DNA from: Mesorhizobium sp. NZP2077
GTDB taxonomy: Bacteria > Pseudomonadota > Alphaproteobacteria > Rhizobiales > Rhizobiaceae
NCBI RefSeq assembly: GCF_013170805.1
Contig: NZ_CP051293.1
Location: 744,001-808,000 of the forward strand
Reading direction: 5' to 3'
DNA: 64,000 bases
This document shows positions 1 through 8,127 of the stretch, piece by piece. Both the position numbers and the translations under genes were made by a program. Under the pieces are notes generated by a model, which did not search any database, had not been told where the DNA came from, and was given only the letters and a program-made list of their open reading frames with translations. Within the stretch, counting starts at the first letter, position 1; each line of letters begins with the position of its first letter.

Positions 1-15
1 GTTCCTGGTCGGACC

Positions 16-363
16 TCATAGACCCCTCCCATGACCGAACATTTCGCGTACCGGAACCCACAGCACTGCGCTCATGTCTTTCGGACATCGGTTCGATTCG
101 GCGCCAGGCAGCGGTTCGCAAAGGCGCAAATGCCAGTTTGAGCCCTGAGAACTGTCCGCCTGCGGCCGGGGGCAGTCAATGGTAAGTTTGAAATAGCGAA
201 CCTGAGGCACGTGAGGTGGAGTGACACGGATATCCGCGTTAACTGCATCCCTCCCGTCAATTGACACTCGGCTAATCCGGGATCGCGGGAATGAAACCGT
301 TGATGCAATGATATCGGCAAGTCCACTGAGCAAGTCCGGCGAGATCGGCGGCAGGACTGGCAC
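16..363 (-). CDS. Hypothetical protein, 115 aa
   Basis: This open frame reads from a GTG start and lies 13 nt after the cyclase stop codon on the same strand, so it could be the last gene of that transcript. I see no family motif, signal peptide or membrane segment. A weak AGG lies about ten bases before the start. Two cysteines (CPRP and NRCP contexts) are present but form no recognisable site. It may be a lineage-specific protein or a chance frame in GC-rich DNA; nothing else convincing occupies this end of the window. Confidence 0.35.
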   Translation of the reverse strand: MPVLPPISPDLLSGLADIIASTVSFPRSRISRVSIDGRDAVNADIRVTPPHVPQVRYFKLTIDCPRPQADSSQGSNWHLRLCEPLPGAESNRCPKDMSAVLWVPVREMFGHGRGL

Positions 364-376
364 TATCTAACCTGAA

Positions 377-2143
377 CTATTCGAGGCCCGCACGACGTAG
401 GCCATCGATATACCTAGAGCGGTCCTCAGTCCGGATCAGTGGATAGTATTTCTCGACCCAGGCGATGCTGACGTTTGGCTGCAGACGTTTGCATTCAGCG
501 AGGCCCTGTCGAGCGAGCTCTAGGTCGCCCGCGAGGCCCGCTGCTGAGGCGAGCGTGCGCCAAGCCGTGCCGAAGTCGGGCCGGAGCTGGACAGCGCGCC
601 GCTCGGCGACAACTGCTTCGTCATAGCGGTGTGCGACCAGATGGCATAGTCCCTCGGTTGAAAGATTCGCGGCCTGAAGGTAGTCGCGCGGGCTCAATCG
701 CGTGGCGATCTCCAACTGGCGATAGCCGTCTTCCGCAAGCCCGGCGTACCCGTACGCGAGGGCCAAAAAGACCCGCGCAATGGCGAAACTCGGGTTGCGC
801 TGCAGCGCTTCGTTCAGCTCTTCAACCGCCGGTCCGGTGCGTCGCGCGAACGTGAAAACATAGCCTGCGGCCAGGTGGGCCCATGGGTCTTCCGGATCGA
901 GGTCGATCGCGTGTTGGGCCAAAGTCAGACTATCGGAAATGCCGCGCTCGTGGTCCATGGTGCCGAGCTGCACCCGCGAGGCGAAGATCCACGCCAGCAG
1001 GCAATGCGCCCGCGCGTAGCCGGGATCGAGTTCAATGGCCCGTTTCAGAAGGTTGATGCCGGTGTCGTCTTTTTGGGAAACCCAGACCCATATGTAGGGC
1101 ATGGCCCTAACGACGCAGCCCCAAGCATCGAGGCTTTCGGTTGGCTTGCTCCGCAAACGAAGGTTGTCGGCAGCGTAGAGCTGCGGTTCGATCGCCGCGA
1201 CAACGCTAGCCGTGATCTCGTCCTGTAGAGCGAATATGTCGGTGGTGGGTCGGTCGTAGCGCTCCGCCCATATGTGATTGCCGCTAGCCGCGTCGATGAG
1301 CTGGCCAGTTACCCGCAGGCGCTCACCCGCCTTTCGGACGCTGCCTTCCAGTACATAGCGAACACCGAGCTCGCGCGCGACCTGACGGATATCTGGCGCC
1401 TTGCCCTTATACGCGAAGGTCGAATTGCGGGCGATGACGAATAAGCCGCGAAGTTTCGACAAGGCGGTGATGATATCCTCGGCGATCCCGTCGCCGAAGT
1501 ATTCCTGCTCTGGGTCGCCGCTCATGTTGTGGAAGGGCAGCACGGCGATCGAAGGCTTGTCGGGCAGCGCTAGTTTTCCACCTGACAGTCCGGGAACAAT
1601 CGGCTCGCTCGACGTGTACCGGCTCAAGGCCACTCGATAGGCTCGCACTGGCCGTGCAATGTTTTTGAGTTCCTGATCGCCGAGATCCTCGAATTCTTCC
1701 TTCAGCTTGTCGCGCACCTGCTCATATGCCGCACCTGAAAGGCAAATCCCATTTGGTTCGGCAATACCTTCCAAGCGGGCAGCAATGTTGACACCGTCGC
1801 CCATCAGGTCGCCATCGCTCTCCTCGACTATGTCGCCGACATGGATACCTATGCGGAACTCAATACGTCGATCAGGCGGCACGCCCGCATTGCGCTCAAT
1901 CATGGCGTTCTGCACTTCGATCGCGCAGCGCACTGCTTCCACCACGCTGCTGAACTCGACGAGACTCCCGTCGCCTGTGCGCTTGACGACGCGACCACGA
2001 TGAACAGCGATGGTGGGATCGATGAGATCGCTGCGCAGCGCCCGCAGCCGTGCCAAGATGCGATCCTCATCGGCGCCGGCTAGCCGGCTGTAGCCAACTA
2101 CATCCGAGACCAGGATCGCTGCTATTTTGCGGGTCTCACTCAT
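377..2143 (-). CDS. Class III adenylate/guanylate cyclase with TolB-like and TPR regions
   Basis: The 588-residue protein begins with a class III nucleotidyl cyclase catalytic domain (about residues 5-170). The metal-binding aspartates appear as D14 (SDVVGYS) and D58 (TGDGS), and the transition-state pair as N119 and R123 (NIAAR). A TolB/FlgO-like domain follows (about 195-320, starting KPSIAVLPF), then TPR-type helical repeats to the C-terminus. No transmembrane segment is evident, so a cytoplasmic sensor is likely. This architecture is common and multi-copy in Mesorhizobium. The TolB-like and TPR parts resemble those of the regulators at 15.1 and 19.9 kb, but the output domain differs. A perfect 16-bp palindrome lies about 100 bp upstream. 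The cyclic nucleotide made cannot be settled by eye; K54 before the GDG favours ATP. Confidence 0.9.
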   Translation of the reverse strand: MSETRKIAAILVSDVVGYSRLAGADEDRILARLRALRSDLIDPTIAVHRGRVVKRTGDGSLVEFSSVVEAVRCAIEVQNAMIERNAGVPPDRRIEFRIGIHVGDIVEESDGDLMGDGVNIAARLEGIAEPNGICLSGAAYEQVRDKLKEEFEDLGDQELKNIARPVRAYRVALSRYTSSEPIVPGLSGGKLALPDKPSIAVLPFHNMSGDPEQEYFGDGIAEDIITALSKLRGLFVIARNSTFAYKGKAPDIRQVARELGVRYVLEGSVRKAGERLRVTGQLIDAASGNHIWAERYDRPTTDIFALQDEITASVVAAIEPQLYAADNLRLRSKPTESLDAWGCVVRAMPYIWVWVSQKDDTGINLLKRAIELDPGYARAHCLLAWIFASRVQLGTMDHERGISDSLTLAQHAIDLDPEDPWAHLAAGYVFTFARRTGPAVEELNEALQRNPSFAIARVFLALAYGYAGLAEDGYRQLEIATRLSPRDYLQAANLSTEGLCHLVAHRYDEAVVAERRAVQLRPDFGTAWRTLASAAGLAGDLELARQGLAECKRLQPNVSIAWVEKYYPLIRTEDRSRYIDGLRRAGLE

Positions 2144-2235
2144 TTCACCTTCAGCCTGAAATTAGCGATCCAACACGGTAAGGCTTCCCCGTCACAAAAC
2201 AAGGCGACAGACCAAAGGTAGATAGTCCGAACGAT

Positions 2236-2251
2236 TGGTCACATGTGACCA
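2236..2251. promoter_or_regulatory. Perfect 16-bp palindrome upstream of the cyclase gene
   Basis: TGGTCACATGTGACCA is a perfect inverted repeat about 100 bp before the cyclase start codon. Its form suits a dimeric regulator. The half-site GTCAC/GTGAC recalls CRP/FNR-like sites, but the spacing is not the CRP consensus. An operator role is inferred. Confidence 0.35.
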
Positions 2252-2398
2252 TTGGGTCTGCCGCCTATCCGAACGTCTGCTTTCAGGAAACGACGAGTCG
2301 GATCTCAACGGCCGATTTGAGGCGCAAAGCCGCCGAAGTGGTCCCTTTCGCGTTGCCTCAGATTTGCGTTCAGCCGTATCACTCCCGGCGGGTCCGCC

Positions 2399-3294
2399 AT
2401 GCTGATGGTCGGTCCGCCAGGCTCCGGCAAATCGATGCTGGCGCAGCGGCTGCCGTCGATCCTGCCGCCGCTGGCGCCGAAGGAATTGCTGGAAGTCTCG
2501 ATGATCGCTTCGGTGGCGGGCGAGCTCGGCGAAGGCAAGCTGACCGACCGGCGGCCGTTCCGCGCCCCACACCATTCGGCCTCGATGGCGGCGATGGTCG
2601 GTGGCGGGCTGCGCGCCCGGCCGGGCGAGGTGTCGATGGCGCATCATGGCGTGCTGTTCCTCGACGAGTTTCCCGAATTCACGCCGCAGACGCTCGACGC
2701 GCTGCGCCAGCCGCTGGAGACCGGCGATTGCATGATCGCGCGCGCCAACCATCGCGTCACCTATCCGGCGCGCATCCAGTTGGTGGCGGCGATGAACCCG
2801 TGCCGCTGCGGCATGGCCGGCGAACCGGGCTATCGCTGCCTGCGCGGCGATCGCTGCCGCACCGACTACCAGGCGCGCATCTCCGGGCCGCTGCTCGACC
2901 GCATCGACCTCAGGATCGAAGTGCCTGCGGTCTCGGCCAGCGACCTGATCCGCCCCGACCGGGCGGAGAAAAGTGCCGCCGTGGCGCTGCGCGTCGCCCG
3001 CGCCGCACCATCCAGCGCGAGCGTTTCGAGCGGCTCGGCGTGACCAGCGCCACCACCAATGCGCACTGCGCGCCGGCGGTCATCGAGGACATCGCCATGC
3101 CCGATGCCGCTGGCCTGTCGCTGCTCAAGGACGCCAGCGAAAAGCTCGCCTTTTCCGCTCGCGCCTACCACCGCGTCCTGAAGGTCGCGAGAACGCTCGC
3201 CGATCTCGACGCCAGCGAGACCGTCGGCCGCATCCATCTGGCCGAGGCGATTTCCTATCGCATGAGTTCGGAACGGGTGGCGCTGGCGGCTTAG
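2399..3294 (+). pseudogene. comM: comM (YifB-type Mg-chelatase-like ATPase), C-terminal part, frameshifted
   Basis: The translation starts abruptly at the Walker A motif (GPPGSGKSM) and runs through Walker B (LFLDEFPEF), the NPCRCG zinc-like motif and the ISGPLLDRIDL arginine-finger region. A frame change near 2985-3005 puts the remaining C-terminal part (ending SERVALAA, stop at 3292-3294) in another frame. The whole N-terminal domain, about 200 residues in the family, is missing. Intact ComM is a helicase-like AAA+ protein promoting branch migration during natural transformation. This copy is a relic. It is followed at once by the stretch that should precede it (next entry), so the gene parts are in permuted order. 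Confidence 0.85.
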
Positions 3295-3306
3295 AGTTCG
3301 CGGGCG

Positions 3307-3429
3307 GAGGCCGGCATCCATACCCAGTCGCGCGACCTGCACGACCTTGCCGACATCAAGGGCCAGGAGACGGCCAAGTGGGCGCTGGTAGTGGCGGCGG
3401 CCGGTGGGCACAATCTTCTAACATTGTGA
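3307..3429 (+). pseudogene. comM: comM fragment: segment that normally precedes Walker A
   Basis: This frame encodes [20 protein letters not shown] and then AAAGGHNLL before a stop. In ComM proteins the DLADIKGQ...GGHNLL segment directly precedes the Walker A loop. Here it ends where the preceding fragment (2399) begins, so the two parts are joined in reversed order. The breakpoint lies within one or two codons of the HNLL/MVGPP junction. Confidence 0.75.
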
Positions 3430-3815
3430 CCAATTAAACGAATGATCGAGCCCAGAGAAGGCCGCTAGGTGGCCAAGACCTATCATTCGCGACCATTTTT
3501 CGAATTCCCGGAAATGGGCCGGTTGCTGCTCTTCCGCTTTCGGGAGGAACTTTTCGCGTGGGCGGTCGCTAGCCGAAGCCGGCCTCGCCCATGACGAGAT
3601 ACTGATAGCTGCATGTAGCCCTCGAAGTCGGCTATGTACGTAACACGGCAGGGGAAATACGGGGACGCTCGATGCCAATGTTCGGTTCCGAACCCACTGG
3701 AGGCTGACCGGCGGGTTTTGTCATTTTTCTTGACTCATACCTGTCCGGTCGCAGTCGTTGGCGGCGGTCCCTTTTCGACACTACGGGCTTCGAAATCGTC
3801 CCAACTGATCCAAGA
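3430..3815. other. Gene-free stretch between comM debris and the borosin operon
   Basis: I see no supportable gene here. An imperfect stem can form from CGAATGAT (3439-3446) and ATCATTCG (3482-3489). The composition is visibly less GC-rich than the flanking core genes. No clear rho-independent terminator follows the methyltransferase stop on the minus strand. Confidence 0.4.
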
Positions 3816-4688
3816 TCAGACCGTTGCCGGCCAGTTTACGAGCGCGCCCGGCTTTGCCGGATCGTACAGTGACGGATCCTCTGCTCGCTTCAGAATATAG
3901 CGTTCCGGGATATCCAGTCTGCGGACCATATCGATGTTAGGGCCGCGCCGGCTCGACAACGGAGGCACGACGAGCGTCGAGATCGGTGACAACGCGCTGG
4001 GGTCCAGCTTGTCAAGGCGGAACGGGCGAATGACTGGGTCGCATACCGGCAGCACACTTGCCTCGTAGACAATCACGTAATGATCCGCTGGGTAATGCGC
4101 ACGGAGCGCTTCTTTGAGCACTTCGATATTTTGTCCGATAGGGAACTGCCTGCGAAATCCGATTTGGCCGATAACCCCGACCTGCCACAGGACCAGCAGG
4201 CTGTTCGGGTCGAAGATGCGGTCATATACAAGAAAGTCGGTTGCCTCGAATGACTGGCAACCGACGCGCCCGGGATCGATGCCAAGATCGGCAAACAGGC
4301 AATCTTCGGCCGAAACGGCCGCCTTCATTTCGGCACGATAGCCTTCCGTCCGGGCCTTCAGGACAGCCTCGTGAGCTGGGAAGACGAAGATGCCGGGGTG
4401 CCCGTAGAAGGCGGCGCATGTTTTTAGCCCCGCCCGGACATGGTCCAATATGCATTCGGTCATCTTGTAATAGGTGTCGATCCTGTCCAGACTCTCGTCA
4501 TACAGGGAATAGATGGATTCCGCCGTGCTGTTCAACTGCTCAAGGTGGGCGGCGGTTGCCACGTCTGCCACGACATACAGTAGCTTCTCCGCCTGAATGA
4601 TGATGGATTCCGTCGAGGCCGTCATGTTCCCCGCCAGCCCGATGCCGGTACCGACGACGATCAATTCGCCGGAAGCGATCTGTTTCAC
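3816..4688 (-). CDS. Split-borosin peptide backbone alpha-N-methyltransferase
   Basis: The 290-residue product has the tetrapyrrole-methylase fold signature: an N-terminal SAM-site strand-loop (VVGTGIG, residues 11-17), YGHPGIF (95-101), and a SAEDCLFADLGIDPG block (126-140) followed by CQSFEATDF. These blocks match, from memory, the bacterial borosin enzyme SonM and the methyltransferase domain of fungal OphMA. Y63, R69 and Y73 reproduce the 6- and 4-residue spacing of the OphMA catalytic Tyr66/Arg72/Tyr76. The expected reaction is SAM-dependent methylation of backbone amides in the partner peptide encoded just upstream. I chose the GTG at 4688 because AGGAGGT (4693-4699) sits right before it; an ATG at 4751 would add 21 unrelated residues and overlap the Shine-Dalgarno site. 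A C-terminal tail of about 35 residues looks longer than SonM. The other TP-methylase in the window, RsmI, is clearly different. Confidence 0.88.
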   Translation of the reverse strand: MKQIASGELIVVGTGIGLAGNMTASTESIIIQAEKLLYVVADVATAAHLEQLNSTAESIYSLYDESLDRIDTYYKMTECILDHVRAGLKTCAAFYGHPGIFVFPAHEAVLKARTEGYRAEMKAAVSAEDCLFADLGIDPGRVGCQSFEATDFLVYDRIFDPNSLLVLWQVGVIGQIGFRRQFPIGQNIEVLKEALRAHYPADHYVIVYEASVLPVCDPVIRPFRLDKLDPSALSPISTLVVPPLSSRRGPNIDMVRRLDIPERYILKRAEDPSLYDPAKPGALVNWPATV

Positions 4689-4798
4689 AATGACCTCCTG
4701 TCGTGCGGATGCACACGTTGGTACAAAACCCTGGCCAGAAACTATGACCAACCAAGTCTGTCTCGACGGGCGGTAGCGCTAACCTTTGGTTGAAAGCT

Positions 4799-4845
4799 GG
4801 CCCGCACACGGTGAACGAGTGCAGTTCTATAGGCCTGTGCGGGCC
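4799..4845 (-). promoter_or_regulatory. Intercistronic hairpin between borosin precursor and methyltransferase
   Basis: A perfect 10-bp stem (GGCCCGCACA at 4799-4808 with TGTGCGGGCC at 4836-4845) encloses a 27-nt loop in the 196-nt gap between the two genes. No U-run follows on the minus-strand transcript, so it is not a classical terminator. It could protect the upstream precursor mRNA or attenuate read-through, giving more peptide than enzyme. That role is inferred. Confidence 0.45.
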
Positions 4846-4884
4846 AAAACCTGTTTCTAGGAAGCTGTCGTCGTTCGAAAACAG

Positions 4885-5112
4885 TCAGAGAACCACGACG
4901 ACGACTGTTGTATCTGCATCCGCTGCGGCAAGGCCGCCCCGGCCTCCGATCGCCTGGCCGATCAGTTCAGGTTTCTTGCTCAGAACAGCAGTGATTTCCT
5001 TGTCTGACAGGCCAGCATTGTTCATCGCGCCATAAGGATCCGCCTTGAAGGTAGTCATTTTCGCGTGGTCCTTGGCGATATCTGTCAAGTAAGCTGCGAG
5101 TTTTCCGGCCAT
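4885..5112 (-). CDS. Split-borosin precursor peptide with poly-valine C-terminal core
   Basis: This 75-residue protein has a helical N-terminal domain (about residues 4-55; pattern YLTDIAKDHAKM, FKADPYGAMNNAGLSDKEI) that resembles the borosin binding domain of the Shewanella precursor SonA, where a similar 'NPEAV-AHGLTDEQI' segment occurs. A flexible Gly/Ala/Asp linker leads to the extreme C-terminus TTVVVVVL. The five valines and leucine fit the beta-branched, hydrophobic cores methylated by borosin enzymes. A GGGAAG Shine-Dalgarno-like site precedes the ATG. The methyltransferase gene follows on the same strand. No protease gene is nearby, so maturation is unknown. The BBD is also related in fold to LigA-type dioxygenase subunits, which is how automated annotation may label it. 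Confidence 0.85.
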   Translation of the reverse strand: MAGKLAAYLTDIAKDHAKMTTFKADPYGAMNNAGLSDKEITAVLSKKPELIGQAIGGRGGLAAADADTTVVVVVL

Positions 5113-5226
5113 TGTCTTCCCTCACTCAAAAGGCAGCCATGCGTTGTTCACACGCCAAAAGAATGTTTTAACAATGGAAATGAAGTCAACGCAAGTCTGC
5201 GCGCACCGATTTGCTTCGGCCATGGT

Positions 5227-5254
5227 AGTTTACACCAGGTCTTCTATCAGTCAA
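5227..5254 (-). promoter_or_regulatory. Candidate sigma-70 promoter for the borosin operon
   Basis: Reading the minus strand, TTGACT (5249-5254) and TAAACT (5227-5232) are separated by 16 bp. This predicts a start near 5219 and a leader of roughly 105 nt before the precursor ATG. The surrounding 5225-5335 segment is strikingly AT-rich for this genome, and alternative -10 boxes exist around 5290-5310. Confidence 0.35.
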
Positions 5255-5468
5255 TGCGCATATATTCCTATCGTTTTTGACCATTGAATTTTCTGACATA
5301 TTTTATATTTATTCAAGGAACTTGGTAAATGAAACGCTTGCTCGTTTGATAAAACTGAGGCCGTTCGCGCCGACGCGGTCCGGTCAGAATCTGGTGGACG
5401 TGCTGTATTGATAGCGGCCAATTAGAACGGCCCGCCGCCGCGATTGCGGGCGCCGTCAGCGAAACTAG
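5255..5468. other. AT-rich gap between the borosin promoter region and the IS element
   Basis: No gene is supported here. The first 80 bases are AT-rich; the remainder is GC-rich again and ends in the CTAG target duplicate of the insertion sequence. Confidence 0.4.
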
Positions 5469-6900
5469 CACTACTTTGGCATTTTTTTGGTTCTGGGAGC
5501 GTTTGAGGATTCCCAAGAGCGGTTTTGCGTGATTCATGAGAGGTCGGCTGTTGGAGGGGCCGGCCATGAACAGGGATTGGCAAGTCGATCTGGAGCAGTG
5601 GCTTGAGCCGTTCGTCTCGGCGTTGAGGCACAAGACGCGTGCGCGGATGTGTCCGGCCTATATTGCTGGGCTGATTGGCCTTGGGGATCGCAAGAGCATC
5701 CAACCGATGGCGGCGCGCGACGCAGGCGTCAACTATGACCAGCTGCACCACTTCATCGCGAGCGGCGTGTGGGATGCTGGGCCGCTGGAGAAGGTGCTAC
5801 TTGCGGAGGCCGACAGACAAGTTGGCGGGAACGATGCATGGCTGATCGTGGACGACACAGCGCTCCCCAAGAAGGGGCGCCACTCGGTCGGCGTCGCGCC
5901 GCAATATGCCTCGGCGCTTGGTAAGAACGCCAACTGCCAGACGCTGGTGTCGCTGACGCTGGCCTCTAGCGAAGTGCCGGTCATGGTGGGACTGCGGCTG
6001 TTTCTGCCCGAGAGCTGGACTTCCGATCCCGCCCGGCTCGACCGTGCCGGTGTGCCCGAGGACCATCGTGCCTACAGGACCAAGCCCGAAATCGCGCTGG
6101 CCGAGATCGACCGGGCTCGCGCAGCCGGCCTACGCTTTGGCTGCGTGCTCGCCGATGCCGGATATGGCTTGAGCGCCCCCTTCCGGCAGGCGCTCACCGA
6201 GCGCGGCCTTACCTGGGCCGTCGGCATCCCGTTCAAGCAGAAGGTCTATCCCGCCGACGTGGCAATGATCTTTCCCGTTGCCGGACGCGGCCGTCCGCGC
6301 CAGCGGCATATCCCCGATGTGAAGTCGATGACCGCGAAGGCGATGCTGGAGACAGCCCCATGGCGCGCGGTCAGTTGGCGGCGTGGCACCAAAGGCCGCC
6401 TCTCGGCGCGCTTCGCCGCTGTCCGTGTCCGGGTTGCAGATGGCCCACCCCAGCGCATCCGCGACATGGGCGCTCAGCATCTGCCCGGCGAGGAGGTCTG
6501 GGTGATCGGCGAGCACCGCTCGACCGGCGAGCGCAAATACTACCTCTCCAACTTGCCCGCCGACACCCCGCTCAAGCAGATCGCAGGCGCCATCAAGGCG
6601 CGCTGGGTCTGCGAACAGGCGCATCAGCAGCTCAAGGAGGAACTTGGCCTCGACCACTTCGAAGGGCGCTCATGGACCGGCCTGCACCGGCACGCGCTGA
6701 TGACGATGATCGCCTACGCCTTCCTGCAATCTCGCCGCCTCAAACAAGCGGGAGGGGGAAAAAAGAATCGTTGGCCCGCCGCCCCAACCGAGCCTACCCG
6801 CCGTCAGGCAAGCCATCCTCACCGCGCTAGCGCAGCCGCCCCCAATCCGTTGTCCCCACTGCCGCAGAGCCCTCTCCGCTAACAATCTGCCAAAGTAGTG
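5469..6900 (+). mobile_element. IS701-type insertion sequence, about 1.43 kb
   Basis: The element is bounded by inverted repeats CACTACTTTGGC (5469-5480) and GCCAAAGTAGTG (6889-6900), 12/12 identical. CTAG flanks it on both sides (5465-5468 and 6901-6904). IS701-family elements are known for 4-bp YTAR duplications, which CTAG satisfies. Because CTAG is itself palindromic, the identical inverted stretch is 16 bp. The element contains one transposase gene. The clean target duplication suggests simple insertion without later rearrangement at the ends. Confidence 0.85.
5566..6898 (+). pseudogene. IS701-type DDE transposase, frameshifted near its 3' end
   Basis: From the ATG at 5566 (GGAGG eight bases upstream) the product reads through IS701-family landmarks: GDRKSIQPMAAR, QLHHFIA, the catalytic IVDDTALPKKG (D96/D97), a second acidic site in VLADAGYG, and the late WVCEQAHQQLKEEL segment. 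After an A6 run (6759-6764) the frame continues as 40 non-matching residues to a stop at 6882. Dropping one A restores the expected tail (PPPQPSLPA, then CPHC) ending at the TAG 6896-6898, inside the right inverted repeat. So there is a one-base insertion, a sequencing error, or slippage on the A run. Catalytic residues are all before the lesion. Confidence 0.85.
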
Positions 6901-6948
6901 CTAGCTGCGACACTTTAGTCCGCCCCTTGTTCGCGTCATCCTGTGGCG

Positions 6949-7186
6949 CGCACGCTCGCCGATCTCGACGCCAGCGGGACGGTCGGCCGCATCCATCTGG
7001 CCGAGGCGATTTCCTATCGCATGAGTTCTGAACGGGTGGCACAGACGGCATGAAGCGCCTTCCACCGTCGCCAATCACTTCCGCAGCACCCAGGTGCCGT
7101 CTCGCCCCAAAGCCGGCATCTATGCCTCGGTGCGCGACCTCGCCGACATCAACGGCCAAGCGGGCATCGAGAGGTGGCGGCCCTGA
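6949..7186 (+). pseudogene. comM: comM debris: 3' end followed by the pre-Walker A segment
   Basis: Bases 6949-7053 encode the ComM C-terminus (TLADLDAS, GRIHLAEAISYRMSSERV, stop) and are nearly identical to 3191-3294. After a 54-base spacer, 7108-7186 encode a degraded KAGIYASVRDLADINGQ, the segment that belongs before Walker A. The order (end, then middle) is the same as in the copy at 3.2-3.4 kb. The two copies therefore form imperfect direct repeats flanking the borosin operon and the IS. Confidence 0.75.
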
Positions 7187-7232
7187 GAGATCGAAATTGC
7201 AACTTTCCCTATTCGCGGCAAGCCGAACACTG

Positions 7233-7999
7233 TCAGCGCGTGAACTTTTCAGCCCCGATCGAAGCAAGCCCGCTCTTCAGATAGGGGTGCAGGGCCAGCC
7301 CGCATGCTTTCGACCATCCGTCTCGATGGAACATTGGTTGCGACCTGTTCGTAAAAGACGGTCGCCGCGAGTTGCTCGAATGCCGTGGCGGCGGCGCAGG
7401 CATTGATGTAGCTGCCAAGCGACTTGCCCCTGTGGGCCGGCGAGACCGCGGCCAGACCGCCCCAAGCGTAGGTGCGGAACGGACTGAAGGAATTGTGTGG
7501 CATATAGACAAACGACGTGGCGACGAGACCCCCATGCCCGTCGACAAGCGCCAAAGTTCGCCCATTGACCGTTTCGCCTGCGAGGGTCGACCGTGAGACG
7601 GCGCCAAGCCATTCTCGGCAAGAAAGACCTGCACGCGCTCAAGGCAAGCCTCTGACGGGCGACCTGACAGATGAATGCGATTGAGCCCCTGGGGTGGGCC
7701 TTGCGCAACGATCCGTTTCGACACAGCCAGTGCGTCATCGGCGGAGCCCATGAAGGTATCCCGCCAATCCAGGCGATGTCCCCGGGCCGCCAAATGTGCG
7801 ATATCGCCGCTATGCGGTCTTCATGCACGAGGCGAAAACCGAAGCCTCCGTCCGCCTCCACCATCGCGATACAAGCTTCAAGCCCTACACGATCGACGTC
7901 GTCCGTGGAGACCATTCGGCCGGCATTGCAGAGCCCGGGAGTGTTGACGACCCAGCCGGCAAGCTCATCGGCTCGTCGCTGCAGGCGCTGCTGTAGTTC
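7233..7999 (-). pseudogene. GNAT-type N-acetyltransferase, multiply frameshifted
   Basis: Three overlapping frames on this strand each give part of one GNAT-like protein. The first covers QQRLQRRADELAGW to RPGDIAWIGGI (about 7999-7750). The second covers DTFMGSADDALAV to FLAENGLAP (about 7750-7580). The third covers the acetyl-CoA loop region SPAHRGKSLGSYI with YMPHNSFSPF before it. A last switch back gives the tail ACGLALHPYLKSGL and the stop at 7233. At least three frameshifts are needed, so the gene is dead. Upstream of about 8000 no start codon is convincing. Confidence 0.7.
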
Positions 8000-8127
8000 G
8001 GTGCCGAAATAATCCCCTCATGGACGTCCCTCAACCCGCGGCCCGGCACTCAAGGTTAAATTAGCATGAGCGACTTTTAAAGAAAGCCTGCCCTCCGCCG
8101 CAAGTGCGGCCAGGCTGGCAGGATGGA

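Noticed and set aside
4689..4751. Upstream ATG start for the borosin methyltransferase
   Set aside because: The added 21 residues do not match the family, and the strong AGGAGGT at 4693-4699 would lie inside the coding region.
4885..5112. Precursor peptide read as a toxin, holin or nif11-type leader peptide
   Set aside because: The helical domain matches the borosin binding pattern better, the poly-valine tail is too short to span a membrane alone, there is no Gly-Gly leader site, and the partner enzyme is an N-methyltransferase.
5313..5633. Minus-strand frame across the left end of the IS
   Set aside because: It crosses the IS boundary and target duplicate, so it is chimeric; no motif.
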